NCBI GenBank assembly: GCA_900553955.1
Contig: USFO01000099.1
Location: 1-5,294, forward strand
DNA length: 5,294 nucleotides
Source of the DNA: an uncultured Oscillospiraceae bacterium
GTDB taxonomy: Bacteria; Bacillota; Clostridia; Oscillospirales; Ruminococcaceae
Direction of reading: 5' to 3'
Of the stretch, positions 1 through 4,506 are shown one piece after another. Below the pieces are notes generated by a model. That model saw only the letters and a program-made list of their open reading frames with translations, searched no databases and was not told the origin of the DNA. The first letter of the stretch is position 1, and every line of letters begins with the position of its first letter. The position numbers and the translations under genes were made by a program.

Positions 1-68
1 ACAACCCCTCAGTCAAGCCCTCTTAATCCTGAAAGGCTTGACAGCTCCCCTTACAAGTAAGGGGAGCC
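1..68. repeat. Double-hairpin intergenic repeat, copy 1
   Basis: Starts with CAACCCCTC (2-10). A first hairpin pairs GTCAAGCC (12-19) with GGCTTGAC (35-42). A second, perfect 11-bp hairpin pairs 44-54 (GCTCCCCTTAC) with 57-67 (GTAAGGGGAGC). The same plan recurs at 158-218 and, in part, at 3441-3486, so this is a dispersed non-coding repeat and not a one-off structure. I have the impression that similar elements are common between genes of gut Clostridia, but no search was possible. The left edge may extend beyond the window. Confidence 0.75.
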
Positions 69-89
69 AAGAACCGCCCTCAGCCGCCC

Positions 90-151
90 GTGCTCAAAAT
101 TCTTTCTCCGTGCTCAAGCCGTGCTCAAAGCAAAAATTCCGTGCTCAAATC
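90..151. repeat. Cluster of four GTGCTCAA motifs (cluster 1)
   Basis: GTGCTCAA begins at 90, 110, 121 and 141, so successive spacings are 20, 11 and 20 bases. Most copies are preceded by CC. The unit at 121-140 closely resembles units at 3550-3569 and, reversed, at about 2173-2192. The cluster lies between two double-hairpin repeats. There is no coding signal; the open frame across it belongs to an antisense shadow of ychF. Function unknown: repeat debris, protein-binding sites or structured RNA are all possible. Confidence 0.7.
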
Positions 152-157
152 CAAAGA

Positions 158-221
158 CAACCCCTCGGTTTTTTGCCCTATTGGGGCAAAAAACGGCTCC
201 CCTGTGCAAGGGGAGCCGAGG
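158..221. repeat. Double-hairpin intergenic repeat, copy 2
   Basis: Shares the CAACCCCTC entry (159-167, ending TCG) and the GGCTCCCC/GGGGAGCC hairpin (195-202 with 210-217) with copy 1. Its first hairpin is unrelated in sequence: GTTTTTTGCCC (168-178) pairs perfectly over 11 bp with GGGCAAAAAAC (184-194). Conserved architecture with a different but fully paired first stem suggests that the fold, not the sequence, is maintained, or that this slot accepts different palindromes. Confidence 0.75.
188..218 (-). terminator. Intrinsic terminator of the FolT-like ECF gene
   Basis: Read on the minus strand, CGGCTCCCCT pairs with AGGGGAGCCG (194-203 with 209-218, 5-nt loop) and is followed directly by six T (188-193). 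It lies 40 bp beyond the stop codon of the minus-strand ECF gene. The second hairpin of the double-hairpin repeat thus seems to serve as the gene's rho-independent terminator. Confidence 0.7.
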
Positions 222-257
222 CATTGGCTAAATGAGCGCGGGTTTTTTATTCACAGC

Positions 258-785
258 TCATTCGTTCAGATTTCTTCTCAGCGGCGGCAGGATTTTCGGC
301 ACTATTACACCGAAAATCACCGATGTAAGTATGCCGGAGATAATCCGCGGGATAATCTTCCCGAAAACGTATGCGTAGCTGTAATAGCCCCAGATTTTGC
401 TGTCCAAATACATGGCGGCGGTGTTCAGCGCCGTCACCGCAAGAGCGCTGAGCACGGTTATGAGCACCGTCTGCGGCAGGGTCATGTTGAACTTGCAGCG
501 CTTCGCAAACGCGCCTATCATAAGCCCGCGAACTCCCGCCGGAATCATCCACAGAATGGTAGTCGGCGTGATGCCGTAGGCATAAATCTGGTTAAGAAAG
601 CTTCCGCAAAGCCCTATTATCAAGCCGTCCACCGGACCGAACAGCGCCGCTCCGACAATTATGGGCAGCGCCCCCACGGAAATATTCATTCCGCCAAGGT
701 TCAGCGTGAGAAAGGTCGCCATAACGGCGTACATTGCAATAAGAACTGCGTCGGTAACAAGTCGTTTCGTGCTCAAAATGCTCAT
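258..785 (-). CDS. ECF transporter S component, FolT-like (substrate-binding membrane subunit)
   Basis: 175-aa, very hydrophobic protein. S components bind a vitamin or similar micronutrient in the membrane and are driven by the ATPases EcfA/EcfA' and the coupling protein EcfT. About six membrane segments are seen, near residues 10-28, 36-50, 53-69, 75-93, 105-125 and 146-166. The stretch with ALPIIVGAALFGPVDG (39-54), then a Gly-rich helix and TPTTILWMIPAGVRGL (73-88), resembles the folate-type (FolT) S family; the substrate remains a guess. No EcfA or EcfT gene is adjacent, as in group II ECF systems that share one energising module. The ATG at 785 was chosen because a GGGGGGAG run directly precedes it, but that spacing is too tight: a TTG at 776-774 lies 9 nt from GGAG and may be the true start (172 aa). 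An ATG at 848 is rejected because it would put the ychF terminator inside the gene. The gene follows ychF in the same direction. Confidence 0.85.
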   Translation of the reverse strand: MSILSTKRLVTDAVLIAMYAVMATFLTLNLGGMNISVGALPIIVGAALFGPVDGLIIGLCGSFLNQIYAYGITPTTILWMIPAGVRGLMIGAFAKRCKFNMTLPQTVLITVLSALAVTALNTAAMYLDSKIWGYYSYAYVFGKIIPRIISGILTSVIFGVIVPKILPPLRRNLNE

Positions 786-801
786 CTCCCCCCGAAAAAT
801 A

Positions 802-845
802 TAAAAACGGCGCAAAGGCTCATGCTCATGCGCTTTTTGCGCCGT
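802..845 (-). terminator. Intrinsic terminator (or attenuator) between ychF and the ECF gene
   Basis: On the minus strand ACGGCGCAAA (845-836) pairs perfectly over 10 bp with TTTGCGCCGT (816-807) around a 19-nt loop and is followed by a T tract (806-802, then ATATTTTT). It starts 12 bp after the ychF stop codon. No convincing sigma-A promoter is seen between it and the ECF start, so the ECF gene may depend on readthrough, making this a partial terminator. Confidence 0.75.
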
Positions 846-857
846 CAACGCAAAAAA

Positions 858-1958
858 TCAAACGTTAAAGAGGAACACAACCACGTCGCCGTCCTGCATG
901 ACGTAGTCCTTGCCCTCGCTGTGCACAAGTCCCTTTTCCTTCGCCGCATTCCAAGAACCGAGGGCGATAAGGTCGTCGTACTTGACGATTTCGGCACGGA
1001 TAAAGCCCTTTTCAAAATCGGAGTGGATAACTCCGGCGGCCTGAGGTGCCTTGGTTCCCTTGCGAATCGTCCATGCGCGAACCTCTTTTTTGCCTGCGGT
1101 GAGGAAGCTCATAAGACCGAGAAGATCGTAGCTTGCCTTAATCATACGGTCAAGGCCGGACTCCTCAAGGCCGATTTCCTCAAGAAATTCCCGCTTTTCC
1201 TCCAAATCCATATCGGAAATTTCCTCCTCGAACTTGGCGCAAACGGGCATTACGGCGGAATGCTCGGCGGCGGCGATTTCCTCCACGGCTTTCAGATTTT
1301 TGTTGTTCTCAACGCCGTTTGCGAAGTCATTTTCCGACATATTTGCCGCATAGATAACCGGCTTGCCGGAGAGAAGCGGCACGGAGGCGACAATTTCCCG
1401 CTCGGCGTCGTCGGCGCACTCAAAGGCGCGGGCGGATTTGCCGCTTTCAAGGTGGGCTTTCAGGCGATTGAGCAGGTCAAGCTCGTCGCCGAGGCTGCGG
1501 TTGCCGCCCTTGTAGTCCTTTTCGGTCTTGAGAATACGGCGGTCAAGCACCTCGATGTCGGAGAAAATCAGCTCCAGATTGATAACCTCGATGTCCCGGG
1601 CGGCGTTCACGCTGCCGTCCACGTGGATAACATTGTCGTCCTCAAAGCAGCGCACAACGTGAATGAGCGCGTCCACCTCGCGGATGTTCGCAAGGAACTT
1701 GTTGCCAAGTCCCTCTCCCTTCGCCGCACCCTTAACAAGTCCGGCGATGTCCACGAACTCGACGGTGGCGGGGGTGTATTTTTCCGGGTCGTAAATTTTC
1801 GCCAGCTCGTCAAGGCGGCGGTCGGGAACCGCCACCACGCCGACATTCGGCTCTATGGTGCAGAACGGGTAGTTCGCCGCCTGGGCGCCCGCATTTGTAA
1901 TTGCATTGAAAAGTGTGGATTTTCCGACGTTCGGAAGTCCTATCATACCAAGCTTCAT
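858..1958 (-). CDS. ychF: Redox-regulated ATPase YchF (OLA1/Obg-family P-loop NTPase)
   Basis: 366 aa, matching the family length (about 363 in E. coli). YchF/OLA1 is a cytoplasmic, ribosome-associated P-loop protein of the TRAFAC class that hydrolyses ATP in preference to GTP and is linked to translation and oxidative-stress responses (family knowledge). Visible motifs: Walker A/G1 GLPNVGKS (7-14), switch region around PFCTIEPNVG (31-40), G3 DIAGLVKGA (70-78), and NMSE (206-209) in place of the GTP-specifying NKxD, as expected for YchF. A charged helical segment lies around 128-195, and the C-terminal TGS-like domain spans about 281-364 with AWTIRKGTKAPQAAGVIHSD (295-314). The ATG at 1958 is well supported: AAAGGAG (1967-1973) lies 8 nt upstream and the protein opens with the canonical MKLGMIGLPNVGKST. 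The frame stays open to 2057, but that part is Arg-rich leader. Transcription probably starts near 2065 from the promoter at 2072-2099. No damage is seen. Confidence 0.98.
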   Translation of the reverse strand: MKLGMIGLPNVGKSTLFNAITNAGAQAANYPFCTIEPNVGVVAVPDRRLDELAKIYDPEKYTPATVEFVDIAGLVKGAAKGEGLGNKFLANIREVDALIHVVRCFEDDNVIHVDGSVNAARDIEVINLELIFSDIEVLDRRILKTEKDYKGGNRSLGDELDLLNRLKAHLESGKSARAFECADDAEREIVASVPLLSGKPVIYAANMSENDFANGVENNKNLKAVEEIAAAEHSAVMPVCAKFEEEISDMDLEEKREFLEEIGLEESGLDRMIKASYDLLGLMSFLTAGKKEVRAWTIRKGTKAPQAAGVIHSDFEKGFIRAEIVKYDDLIALGSWNAAKEKGLVHSEGKDYVMQDGDVVVFLFNV

Positions 1959-1980
1959 AAAAATCGCTCCTTTGCGTAAC

Positions 1981-2052
1981 GTCCTCCGCCGCCTACGGCG
2001 AAGCCGTGAGTTCTTGCCCCCGCAAAAGCGGCGGCAGCGTCCGGCTCTGCCG
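1981..2052 (-). other. Hairpin-rich 5' leader of ychF
   Basis: Between the promoter and the ribosome site, the transcribed leader holds three short hairpins: CGGC/GCCG with 3-nt loop (2052-2042), CCGC/GCGG with 4-nt loop (2031-2020) and ACGGC/GCCGT with TTC loop (2007-1995). A GCCGCCGC stretch (near 2035-2028) could instead pair with GGCGGCGG (near 1993-1986), so alternative folds are possible. I recognise no known riboswitch or protein leader. The CCGCCTACGG core (1989-1998) also occurs in hairpin 5236-5256. Function unknown. Confidence 0.45.
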
Positions 2053-2071
2053 AACATACCTATACCCTATA

Positions 2072-2099
2072 ATTATATAGCAAAACGAAAATTTAACAA
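2072..2099 (-). promoter_or_regulatory. ychF: Sigma-A-type promoter of ychF
   Basis: On the minus strand, -35 TTGTTA (2099-2094; 4 of 6 against TTGACA), a 16-nt spacer, and a perfect -10 TATAAT (2077-2072). Predicted start is near 2065, leaving a leader of about 107 nt before the ATG. Confidence 0.7.
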
Positions 2100-2140
2100 G
2101 CCCTTTTGCAAATTTTTATACGAACACAAGGTATAATTAG

Positions 2141-2284
2141 GAATGAGAAGTTAGGGATTAGGAGTTGAGCACGGGATTTTTGCCTTGAGCACGGAATGAG
2201 CACGAAGCCAAGATTCTCGCCCGGTCACCGCGGTGCGAAAACTACACTCTTCACTCTCCAAACTCCACACCGACCACTAATCAC
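2141..2284. repeat. Purine tract, reverse GTGCTCAA cluster (cluster 2) and pyrimidine tract
   Basis: About 140 bp without a gene. A purine-rich stretch (2138-2168, repeats like TTAGGGATTAGGAGTT) is followed by three reversed motifs, GAGCAC at 2167, 2187 and 2198 (spacings 20 and 11), then a CACCGCGGTG palindrome (2226-2235) and a pyrimidine-rich stretch (2241-2284, repeats like CACTCTCCAAACTCC). The two biased tracts are roughly complementary, giving an imperfect inverted arrangement around the cluster. It resembles a small non-autonomous mobile repeat, but no target duplication was found. Confidence 0.5.
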
Positions 2285-2313
2285 GCATATTTTCCTCCTC
2301 TGCCGCATAGCCT
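2285..2313 (+). promoter_or_regulatory. spoIID: Sigma-E-like (sporulation, mother-cell) promoter of spoIID
   Basis: GCATATT (2285-2291) matches the Bacillus sigma-E -35 consensus (KMATATT) fully. After exactly 14 nt, CATAGCCT (2306-2313) matches CATACAMT at six of eight positions. The predicted start near 2320 leaves a leader of about 20 nt carrying the ribosome site. spoIID of Bacillus subtilis belongs to the sigma-E regulon, so the match agrees with the gene. No good sigma-A promoter is seen close to the gene. Confidence 0.6.
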
Positions 2314-2340
2314 GTACAAAAAAGCAAAGGACGGATGAAA

Positions 2341-3375
2341 ATGAAAGCAAGAGCAATCGCGCTGGCAATCACTCTTACGGCGCTGTTTTTTATACCCATG
2401 ACGGCGCTTCCTACGGAGGAAGCGCCGCAGCGCTCCGCCGGAAGTGAGGCTCCGGCGGAGTCTTCGCAAAGCGCCGCCGAAAGCGCTTTGCAAAGCGAAT
2501 CTTCCGCTGAACAGGCAAAAAGCTTTACAGAATCAAGCTTTCGCATTTATGATCTTTCTACAAAAGAAATTTACGAGGTCTCCGCCGTCGATTATGTCCG
2601 CGGAGCGATAGCGGCGGAGATGGGCGCGGACTTTGAATATGCGGCGCTGGTCGCCCAGGGACGCGCCGCATTTTCCTGCGCGCTCTATCAAAAAAATGTC
2701 CACTCCGCCGCTGATTACGACTTCACCGCCGACCCGCAGAACCGATTTATGTTCGTCACCGAAGAACAGGTTTACGAAATTTACGGCGACGCCTTCGATG
2801 AAAAATGGGCGCGGATAAGCGCCGCGGCGGCGGAAGCTATGACCGCCGTAATTACCTATGATAATGCGCCTGCAATGACAGTCTATCATGCGATTTCCGC
2901 CGGAAAAACCCAAAGTGCCGCCGACATTTGGGGCGGCGAGCTGCCCTACCTTACCGAGGTGGAAAGTCCGTGGGACGCAAACAACGAAGGCTTTCTTTCG
3001 GAAGTGACATACCCCAAGGATAAGGTGCTTGAAGCCCTGAACGCCTACGGCGCGAACCTTTCCGGCGGTGCGCCGGAGGAATGGTTCGCCGGCGGCGAGT
3101 ACAACTCCGGCGGCTACCTGTGCCGCATACAAATCGGCGCGGCGACCTTCTCCGGCGCGAAGCTGCGCTCCCTGTTCGGGCTGCGCTCCGCCGCATTCAC
3201 CGTCAGTTACTCGCACGGCGAATTTACCTTCAGCGTGCACGGCTACGGCCACGGCGTGGGGCTTTCGCAGGTGGGCGCCAACGCCATGGCGAAACAGGGC
3301 GCTTCCGCCGAGGAAATTTTGGCGCACTACTACCCCGGCACCGAGTGTACTCCCGTGTCGAGTACAAATAGTTAA
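2341..3375 (+). CDS. spoIID: Stage II sporulation protein D (SpoIID), septal peptidoglycan lytic transglycosylase
   Basis: 344 aa (346 from the ATG at 2335). SpoIID is the membrane-anchored lytic transglycosylase of the SpoIID-SpoIIM-SpoIIP engulfment machine that remodels peptidoglycan around the forespore. Residues counted from 2335: N-terminal membrane anchor about 6-25; a Ser/Glu/Ala-rich linker 26-68; then the SpoIID/LytB domain. Hallmarks are VDYVRGAIAAEMG with the likely catalytic Glu95, AQGRAAFSCALY (108-118), YHAISAGKTQSA.DIWGGELPYL (184-206), VESPWD (209-214) and HGYGHGVGLSQVGA (302-315). Start: AAAGGA (2326-2331) lies 9 nt before the ATG at 2341 but only 3 nt before the ATG at 2335, so 2341 is preferred. 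The linker is encoded by three consecutive perfect inverted repeats (2403-2491). The paired cysteines said to bind zinc in the C. difficile enzyme are not seen around 128-140. No spoIIM or spoIIP is adjacent. Confidence 0.93.
   Translation: MKARAIALAITLTALFFIPMTALPTEEAPQRSAGSEAPAESSQSAAESALQSESSAEQAKSFTESSFRIYDLSTKEIYEVSAVDYVRGAIAAEMGADFEYAALVAQGRAAFSCALYQKNVHSAADYDFTADPQNRFMFVTEEQVYEIYGDAFDEKWARISAAAAEAMTAVITYDNAPAMTVYHAISAGKTQSAADIWGGELPYLTEVESPWDANNEGFLSEVTYPKDKVLEALNAYGANLSGGAPEEWFAGGEYNSGGYLCRIQIGAATFSGAKLRSLFGLRSAAFTVSYSHGEFTFSVHGYGHGVGLSQVGANAMAKQGASAEEILAHYYPGTECTPVSSTNS
2403..2491. repeat. Three tandem perfect inverted repeats inside spoIID
   Basis: Arms 2403-2412/2417-2426 (10 bp, 4-nt loop), 2433-2442/2451-2460 (10 bp, 8-nt loop) and 2466-2474/2483-2491 (9 bp, 8-nt loop) follow one another with gaps of 6 and 5 nt. 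All are perfect and all fall in the low-complexity linker between the membrane anchor and the catalytic domain. The pattern recalls the intergenic hairpin array at 5018-5294. Confidence 0.75.
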
Positions 3376-3385
3376 ACTATTTGTA
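3363..3385 (+). terminator. Hairpin across the spoIID stop codon (weak terminator candidate)
   Basis: TACAAATAGT (3363-3372) pairs perfectly over 10 bp with ACTATTTGTA (3376-3385); the 3-nt loop is the stop codon TAA itself. The stem is AT-rich and only ATAATCTT follows, so it is not a classic intrinsic terminator. An alternative stem GTACTC/GAGTAC (3347-3352 with 3360-3365) excludes it. Confidence 0.4.
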
Positions 3386-3440
3386 TAATCTTAGAGAATT
3401 TATACGGATTGGCGTGAAAAATTGACTTTTTTAAGCGTTT

Positions 3441-3486
3441 GCGGCGCGAAGCGCCGCCTCGGCTCCCCTGTGTAAGGGGAGCCGAG
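3441..3486. repeat. Double-hairpin intergenic repeat, copy 3
   Basis: GCGGCGC (3441-3447) pairs with GCGCCGC (3451-3457) around GAA; next to it CTCGGCTCCCCT (3458-3469) pairs perfectly over 12 bp with AGGGGAGCCGAG (3475-3486). The second hairpin is nearly identical to copy 2, including the GTG(T/C)A loop, while the first hairpin is again a different sequence. The CAACCCCTC entry is missing. It overlaps GAGAGCGCTCTC (3484-3495), a further palindrome, and is followed by GTGCTCAA cluster 3. Confidence 0.75.
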
Positions 3487-3505
3487 AGCGCTCTCCGTCA
3501 CATCG

Positions 3506-3586
3506 GTGCTCAAATTACGCTCGTTCCGTGCTCATCTCGTGCTCAAACCGTGCTCAAGCAAAAAGCTCCGTGCTCAAAATGAGCAC
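3506..3586. repeat. Cluster of GTGCTCA motifs (cluster 3)
   Basis: GTGCTCA begins at 3506, 3528, 3539, 3550 and 3570, with spacings 22, 11, 11 and 20, and the inverse TGAGCAC lies at 3580-3586. The order of short and long units resembles clusters 1 and 2, and the unit 3550-3569 (GTGCTCAAGCAAAAAGCTCC) is close to 121-140. The last forward and the inverse motif form the core of the terminator at 3560-3596. Confidence 0.75.
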
Positions 3587-3596
3587 GGAGCTTTTT
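3560..3596 (-). terminator. Perfect bidirectional intrinsic terminator of the second ECF gene
   Basis: A 17-bp perfect inverted repeat: 3560-3576 (AAAAAGCTCCGTGCTCA) and 3580-3596 (TGAGCACGGAGCTTTTT) with a 3-nt loop. It lies 25 bp beyond the ECF stop on the minus strand and has A5/T5 at its two edges, so it could stop transcripts from both sides. A smaller hairpin, ACGGAG/CTCCGT (3597-3602 with 3607-3612), lies between it and the stop codon. Confidence 0.85.
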
Positions 3597-3621
3597 ACGG
3601 AGCTTTCTCCGTATTATTTCC

Positions 3622-4173
3622 TCAGGCCTTCGCCTTACGAAGCGCCTTCACAAAGACCGGCGCGAACAAAATTGAAACCACCACCGCAAAAGCCGCGTTG
3701 ATTCCGGAGGTAATAAGCTTTGTACTGCACGAAAGTGCGGCCGCTTTTGCGTCGCTGCCGCTGAGCATCAGCGTGATAAACGACTTGCCGATGGAGAGCA
3801 CAATGTAGCTGGCAGCGCCGCAAACCGCGCCGATTAGGTTATGCTTGGTGTCCGTACCGTCATGCCCGCCCGCGTGGGAAATTGCGCCGCACACAAACGC
3901 CATCACAAAGAAAAACACCAACGTGAACGGTGCGCCGGCGACGAACGCCGGGTTCGTCAGGTCAAACAGCATGGAGCCGATTCCGGCGGCAAGGCCGCCC
4001 TTCGTTTTGCCGAAAATCATCGCACCGAGCAGGCAAACCGCATTGCCGGTTTTGAGCATGGTGGGACCGGCGGGGGTCGCAATAGGCCCGATTTTGAGGA
4101 AGTAGGTGGCAACAAAAACCAAAGCCGCCAAAACGCCGACTTCTGCAAGGTCACGTACTGTAAATTTTTTCAT
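3622..4173 (-). CDS. ECF transporter S component, riboflavin-transporter-type family
   Basis: 183-aa membrane protein; vitamin or cofactor-precursor uptake subunit working with a shared EcfA/EcfA'/EcfT module not encoded here. The N-terminal helix (about 8-27) leads to PTMLKTGNAVCLLGAMIFGK (37-56) and GGLAAGIGSMLFDL (59-72), a pattern I associate with the family named ECF-type riboflavin transporter S component (formerly DUF1393). Further membrane segments lie near 82-100, 113-135 and 152-175; a short polar loop HAGGHDGTDTKHN (100-112) is predicted between helices. The substrate cannot be told, as members of this family are used for several compounds. The ATG at 4173 opens MKKFTVRDLAEVGVLAAL, a typical start, but no good ribosome site precedes it: only GCGAG about 10 nt upstream. 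A promoter at 4207-4235 would leave a leader of about 27 nt. It is divergent from the pyrophosphohydrolase gene and unrelated in sequence to the FolT-like protein. Confidence 0.88.
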   Translation of the reverse strand: MKKFTVRDLAEVGVLAALVFVATYFLKIGPIATPAGPTMLKTGNAVCLLGAMIFGKTKGGLAAGIGSMLFDLTNPAFVAGAPFTLVFFFVMAFVCGAISHAGGHDGTDTKHNLIGAVCGAASYIVLSIGKSFITLMLSGSDAKAAALSCSTKLITSGINAAFAVVVSILFAPVFVKALRKAKA

Positions 4174-4206
4174 AAAAGGTCAACTCGCTTTCTCAATTTC
4201 GGGTTT

Positions 4207-4235
4207 ATTATATATAAATGCGGCTGCCGTCGCAA
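4207..4235 (-). promoter_or_regulatory. Sigma-A-type promoter of the second ECF gene
   Basis: On the minus strand, -35 TTGCGA (4235-4230; 4 of 6), a 17-nt spacer and a perfect -10 TATAAT (4212-4207). Predicted start near 4200. The -35 box and spacer are flanked by the inverted repeat 4220-4249. Confidence 0.65.
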
Positions 4236-4249
4236 CCGATGGCAGCCGC
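4220..4249. promoter_or_regulatory. Inverted repeat over the ECF promoter (possible operator)
   Basis: GCGGCTGCC (4220-4228) and GGCAGCCGC (4241-4249) form a perfect 9-bp inverted repeat with a 12-nt gap holding the -35 box (4230-4235). It lies upstream of the predicted transcript start, so a DNA-level role such as regulator binding is more likely than an RNA role. It could also be one more member of the palindrome family. No regulator is identified. Confidence 0.4.
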
Positions 4250-4289
4250 CGCCCTGCGCCTGCAAATTTATTAGTTTCGCACTAATTAC

Positions 4290-4463
4290 GCAGCGATTTT
4301 TGCAGAATATTCTGCGTTTTCACAACAAAATTTTGCTCCGGTGCGGGCAAAAATCGCTGCCGCCGCCTTTTTTGCCAAAGCTCCCGCCGCCAAGGCGCAG
4401 CTTTTTGTGGGAATTGAAGAATTTACAGTCTGCCGAAAAAACCCTGTGCAACAGGATTTTTTC
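4290..4463. other. Structured intergenic region with a 14-bp inverted repeat and terminator-like hairpins
   Basis: GCAGCGATTTTTGC (4290-4303) is perfectly inverted at 4347-4360; the interval holds the palindromes GCAGAATATTCTGC (4302-4315) and CAAAATTTTG (4326-4335). T6 follows closely (4368-4373). A second hairpin pairs AAAGCT (4377-4382) with AGCTTT (4399-4404), with CGCC/GGCG inside, and runs into T5. A third pairs GAAAAAA.CCTGT (4435-4447) with ACAGG.TTTTTTC (4451-4463) with one mismatch, and has A/T tracts on both sides. TTAGT/ACTAA (4270-4274 with 4280-4284) lies just upstream. No convincing ORF exists on either strand. It may be a small RNA locus, stacked bidirectional terminators, or a MITE-like relic. 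Confidence 0.5.
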
Positions 4464-4506
4464 GTTTCTGTGCATAAGATTATACGTTATCGGAAAGGAG
4501 GATAGT

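Noticed and set aside
90..1979. 629-codon open frame on the plus strand
   Set aside because: It lies antisense to ychF and the ECF gene, has no domain resemblance or ribosome site, and runs through the repeats. The antisense frame of a GC-rich gene stays open by codon bias.
1959..2057. N-terminal extension of YchF by 33 residues
   Set aside because: Arg-rich translation of the GC hairpin leader; the ATG at 1958 has an ideal ribosome site and the canonical family start.
2132..2137. TATAAT on the plus strand as a second spoIID promoter
   Set aside because: No acceptable -35 at 16-18 nt upstream, and it would leave a leader of about 200 nt through repeats; the sigma-E-like site is far better placed.
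2533..3327. 264-codon open frame antisense to spoIID
   Set aside because: Shadow of a clear SpoIID gene with all family motifs on the plus strand; composition is Arg/Val/Gly-rich and unlike a real protein.
3841..4506. Long plus-strand open frame upstream of 4507
   Set aside because: Its first half is antisense to the second ECF gene and its second half crosses hairpins and T tracts. Only the last 46 codons, with their own ribosome site, were kept as a doubtful small ORF.
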